From: Thermococci archaeon
GTDB taxonomy: Archaea > Hadarchaeota > B88-G9
Direction: 5' to 3'
NCBI GenBank assembly: GCA_003660555.1
Contig: QMUK01000064.1
Span: 1 to 6,834 of the forward strand
DNA length: 6,834 nucleotides
Position numbers and translations under genes: made by a program. The stretch's first letter is position 1. Each line of letters opens with the position of its first letter. The notes below the pieces were generated by a model. The model saw only the letters and a list, made by a program, of their open reading frames with translations, was not told the DNA's origin and did not search any database. Shown here piece after piece: positions 5,900 to 6,834 of this stretch.

Positions 5900-6834
5900 T
5901 TGAAGGGTGTAATACTCTGTGGAGGAATTGGTAAGAGATTGTGGCCCTTAACTGAAGAGTTTCCGAAGTCTCTTCTAGAAGTTTGTGGAAAGCCAATTCT
6001 GGAGGTAATAGGAGAAAGATTGAAGAGAATTGGGATAAACGAAGTAGTGTTAGTAATAAACCCAAGCAAGAGGAGTATGTTCAACGGTATACTGGAGAAA
6101 CTGGGATTTGAAGTTAGGTATGCTCCTCAAGAGCTCCCTTTGGGAACTGGAGATGCTCTGAAGAGAGCCATGAAGTTCCTAGATGGAGAATTCTTGCTGA
6201 TAAACGGGGACATCATAGTCTCTGAGGGGGACCTATCTGAGGTCGTCAAAGCAGATGGAAACTGTATCCTAGTCAGAGAACTTGAGAAATGGGAGAACAA
6301 AGAGGAATTTGGTGTAGTGTCCATTAAAGATTGTGAAAAACTGGAAAAAATATATGAAAAGGATGAGGGACGTGCAATTGACTCGAAACTAATAAATGCT
6401 GGAGTATACAAGCTAGAATCAAACATTTCTGAGTTGTTGAATGATTTAAGACCTTCTAGTAGAGGAGAGTTAGAAATAACCTCTATTATTAATTCCTTAG
6501 AGGAAGTAAAGGTAGTCTTTTCAAGAGAATATTGCATAGATATAGGCAGACCGTGGGATTTACTCAGAGCTAATGAAATACTATTAAAGGAAATGCAAGG
6601 AGAAATCAAGGGGGAAATTAGCGAGAAGGCTGAAGTCATTGGAGATGTGTATCTGGGCAAAGACTCGAAGATACATGGATTCTCCACAATAATAGGGCCT
6701 GCTTACATAGGAGATGGATGCGAAATAGGTCCAAATGCTCTCATAAGGCCATACACGTCCATTGGAAATGGATGTAAGGTAGGTTTCTCAGTAGAGGTTA
6801 AGAACTCCGTAGTGATGGAAGGTAGTAAGATAGC
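5900..6834 (+). CDS. sugar-phosphate nucleotidyltransferase with C-terminal left-handed beta-helix (GlmU-like), cut by the right edge
   Basis: The enzyme should join a sugar-1-phosphate to UTP or dTTP, giving a nucleotide sugar for glycan or S-layer glycosylation. The nucleotide-binding motif is LCGGIGKRLWPLTEEFPKSL at residues 6-25 (canonical GGxGxRLxPLT...PK). It is followed by LGTGDAL (81-87), INGD (101-104, metal-binding Asp), a central INAGVYKLE, RGELEIT and DIGRPWDLLRANE. From about residue 235, hexapeptide-type turns appear (AEVIGDVYLGKDSKI, YIGDGCEIGPNALI), forming a left-handed beta-helix that continues past the edge; 311 codons are seen. This layout is that of archaeal bifunctional proteins such as Sulfolobus ST0452, which also acetylate amino-sugar phosphates. 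Whether the acetyltransferase end is complete cannot be seen. The start is TTG, 1 nt after the nadE stop. The exact sugar is not determinable; glucose-1-P and GlcNAc-1-P are the main candidates. Confidence 0.88.
   Translation, partial: MKGVILCGGIGKRLWPLTEEFPKSLLEVCGKPILEVIGERLKRIGINEVVLVINPSKRSMFNGILEKLGFEVRYAPQELPLGTGDALKRAMKFLDGEFLLINGDIIVSEGDLSEVVKADGNCILVRELEKWENKEEFGVVSIKDCEKLEKIYEKDEGRAIDSKLINAGVYKLESNISELLNDLRPSSRGELEITSIINSLEEVKVVFSREYCIDIGRPWDLLRANEILLKEMQGEIKGEISEKAEVIGDVYLGKDSKIHGFSTIIGPAYIGDGCEIGPNALIRPYTSIGNGCKVGFSVEVKNSVVMEGSKI

Noticed and set aside
1-6834. CRISPR array, tRNA or rRNA genes.
   Set aside because: I saw no regularly spaced direct repeats, no tRNA-like GGTTCRA arm in a cloverleaf context and no rRNA-like stretch when reading both strands by eye.

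Overview
The window looks like a crenarchaeal (Thermoproteota) chromosome, possibly from the Sulfolobales or a relative. The grounds are an XerA-type tyrosine recombinase with a TATA-like box about 25-30 nt before its start, heavy use of AGG/AGA for arginine, several GTG/TTG starts, and an archaeal-style sugar-phosphate nucleotidyltransferase with a C-terminal left-handed beta-helix. The lineage is inferred from these features and was not tested by any search.

Region 1 (1-881, minus strand) is visibly more AT-rich than the rest. It holds the C-terminal PD-(D/E)XK nuclease end of a large Res-type (type III restriction / DEAD-family) helicase whose front has been lost. Next comes a translationally coupled 64-codon ORF of unknown function, then the first 27 codons of an unknown gene that runs off the left edge. 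This looks like the eroded edge of an acquired restriction or defence island.

Region 2 (about 882-1592) has no intact gene. It contains an ambiguous stretch with short open frames on both strands, followed by a decayed EamA/DMT transporter on the minus strand. Its N-terminal and C-terminal ends are recognisable, but the middle is missing and the C-terminal part lies in several frames.

Region 3 (1593-2468, plus) is an intact radical-SAM protein. It converges on a second minus-strand gene remnant (2465 to roughly 2900) that seems to have encoded a membrane protein. The rest of the gap, up to about 3280, holds no gene I can support.

Region 4 (3289-6834, plus) is a compact co-directional cluster: TATA-like box, xerA, glutamine-dependent NAD+ synthetase (17-nt gap), and a nucleotidyltransferase/beta-helix protein (1-nt gap, Shine-Dalgarno inside the end of nadE, TTG start, cut by the right edge). 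These are housekeeping functions: chromosome dimer resolution, NAD synthesis and nucleotide-sugar synthesis.

The main interest is the amount of gene decay flanking a healthy gene cluster, and the severed nuclease end of a restriction helicase that is still an open frame. I found no convincing new multi-gene system within this window.
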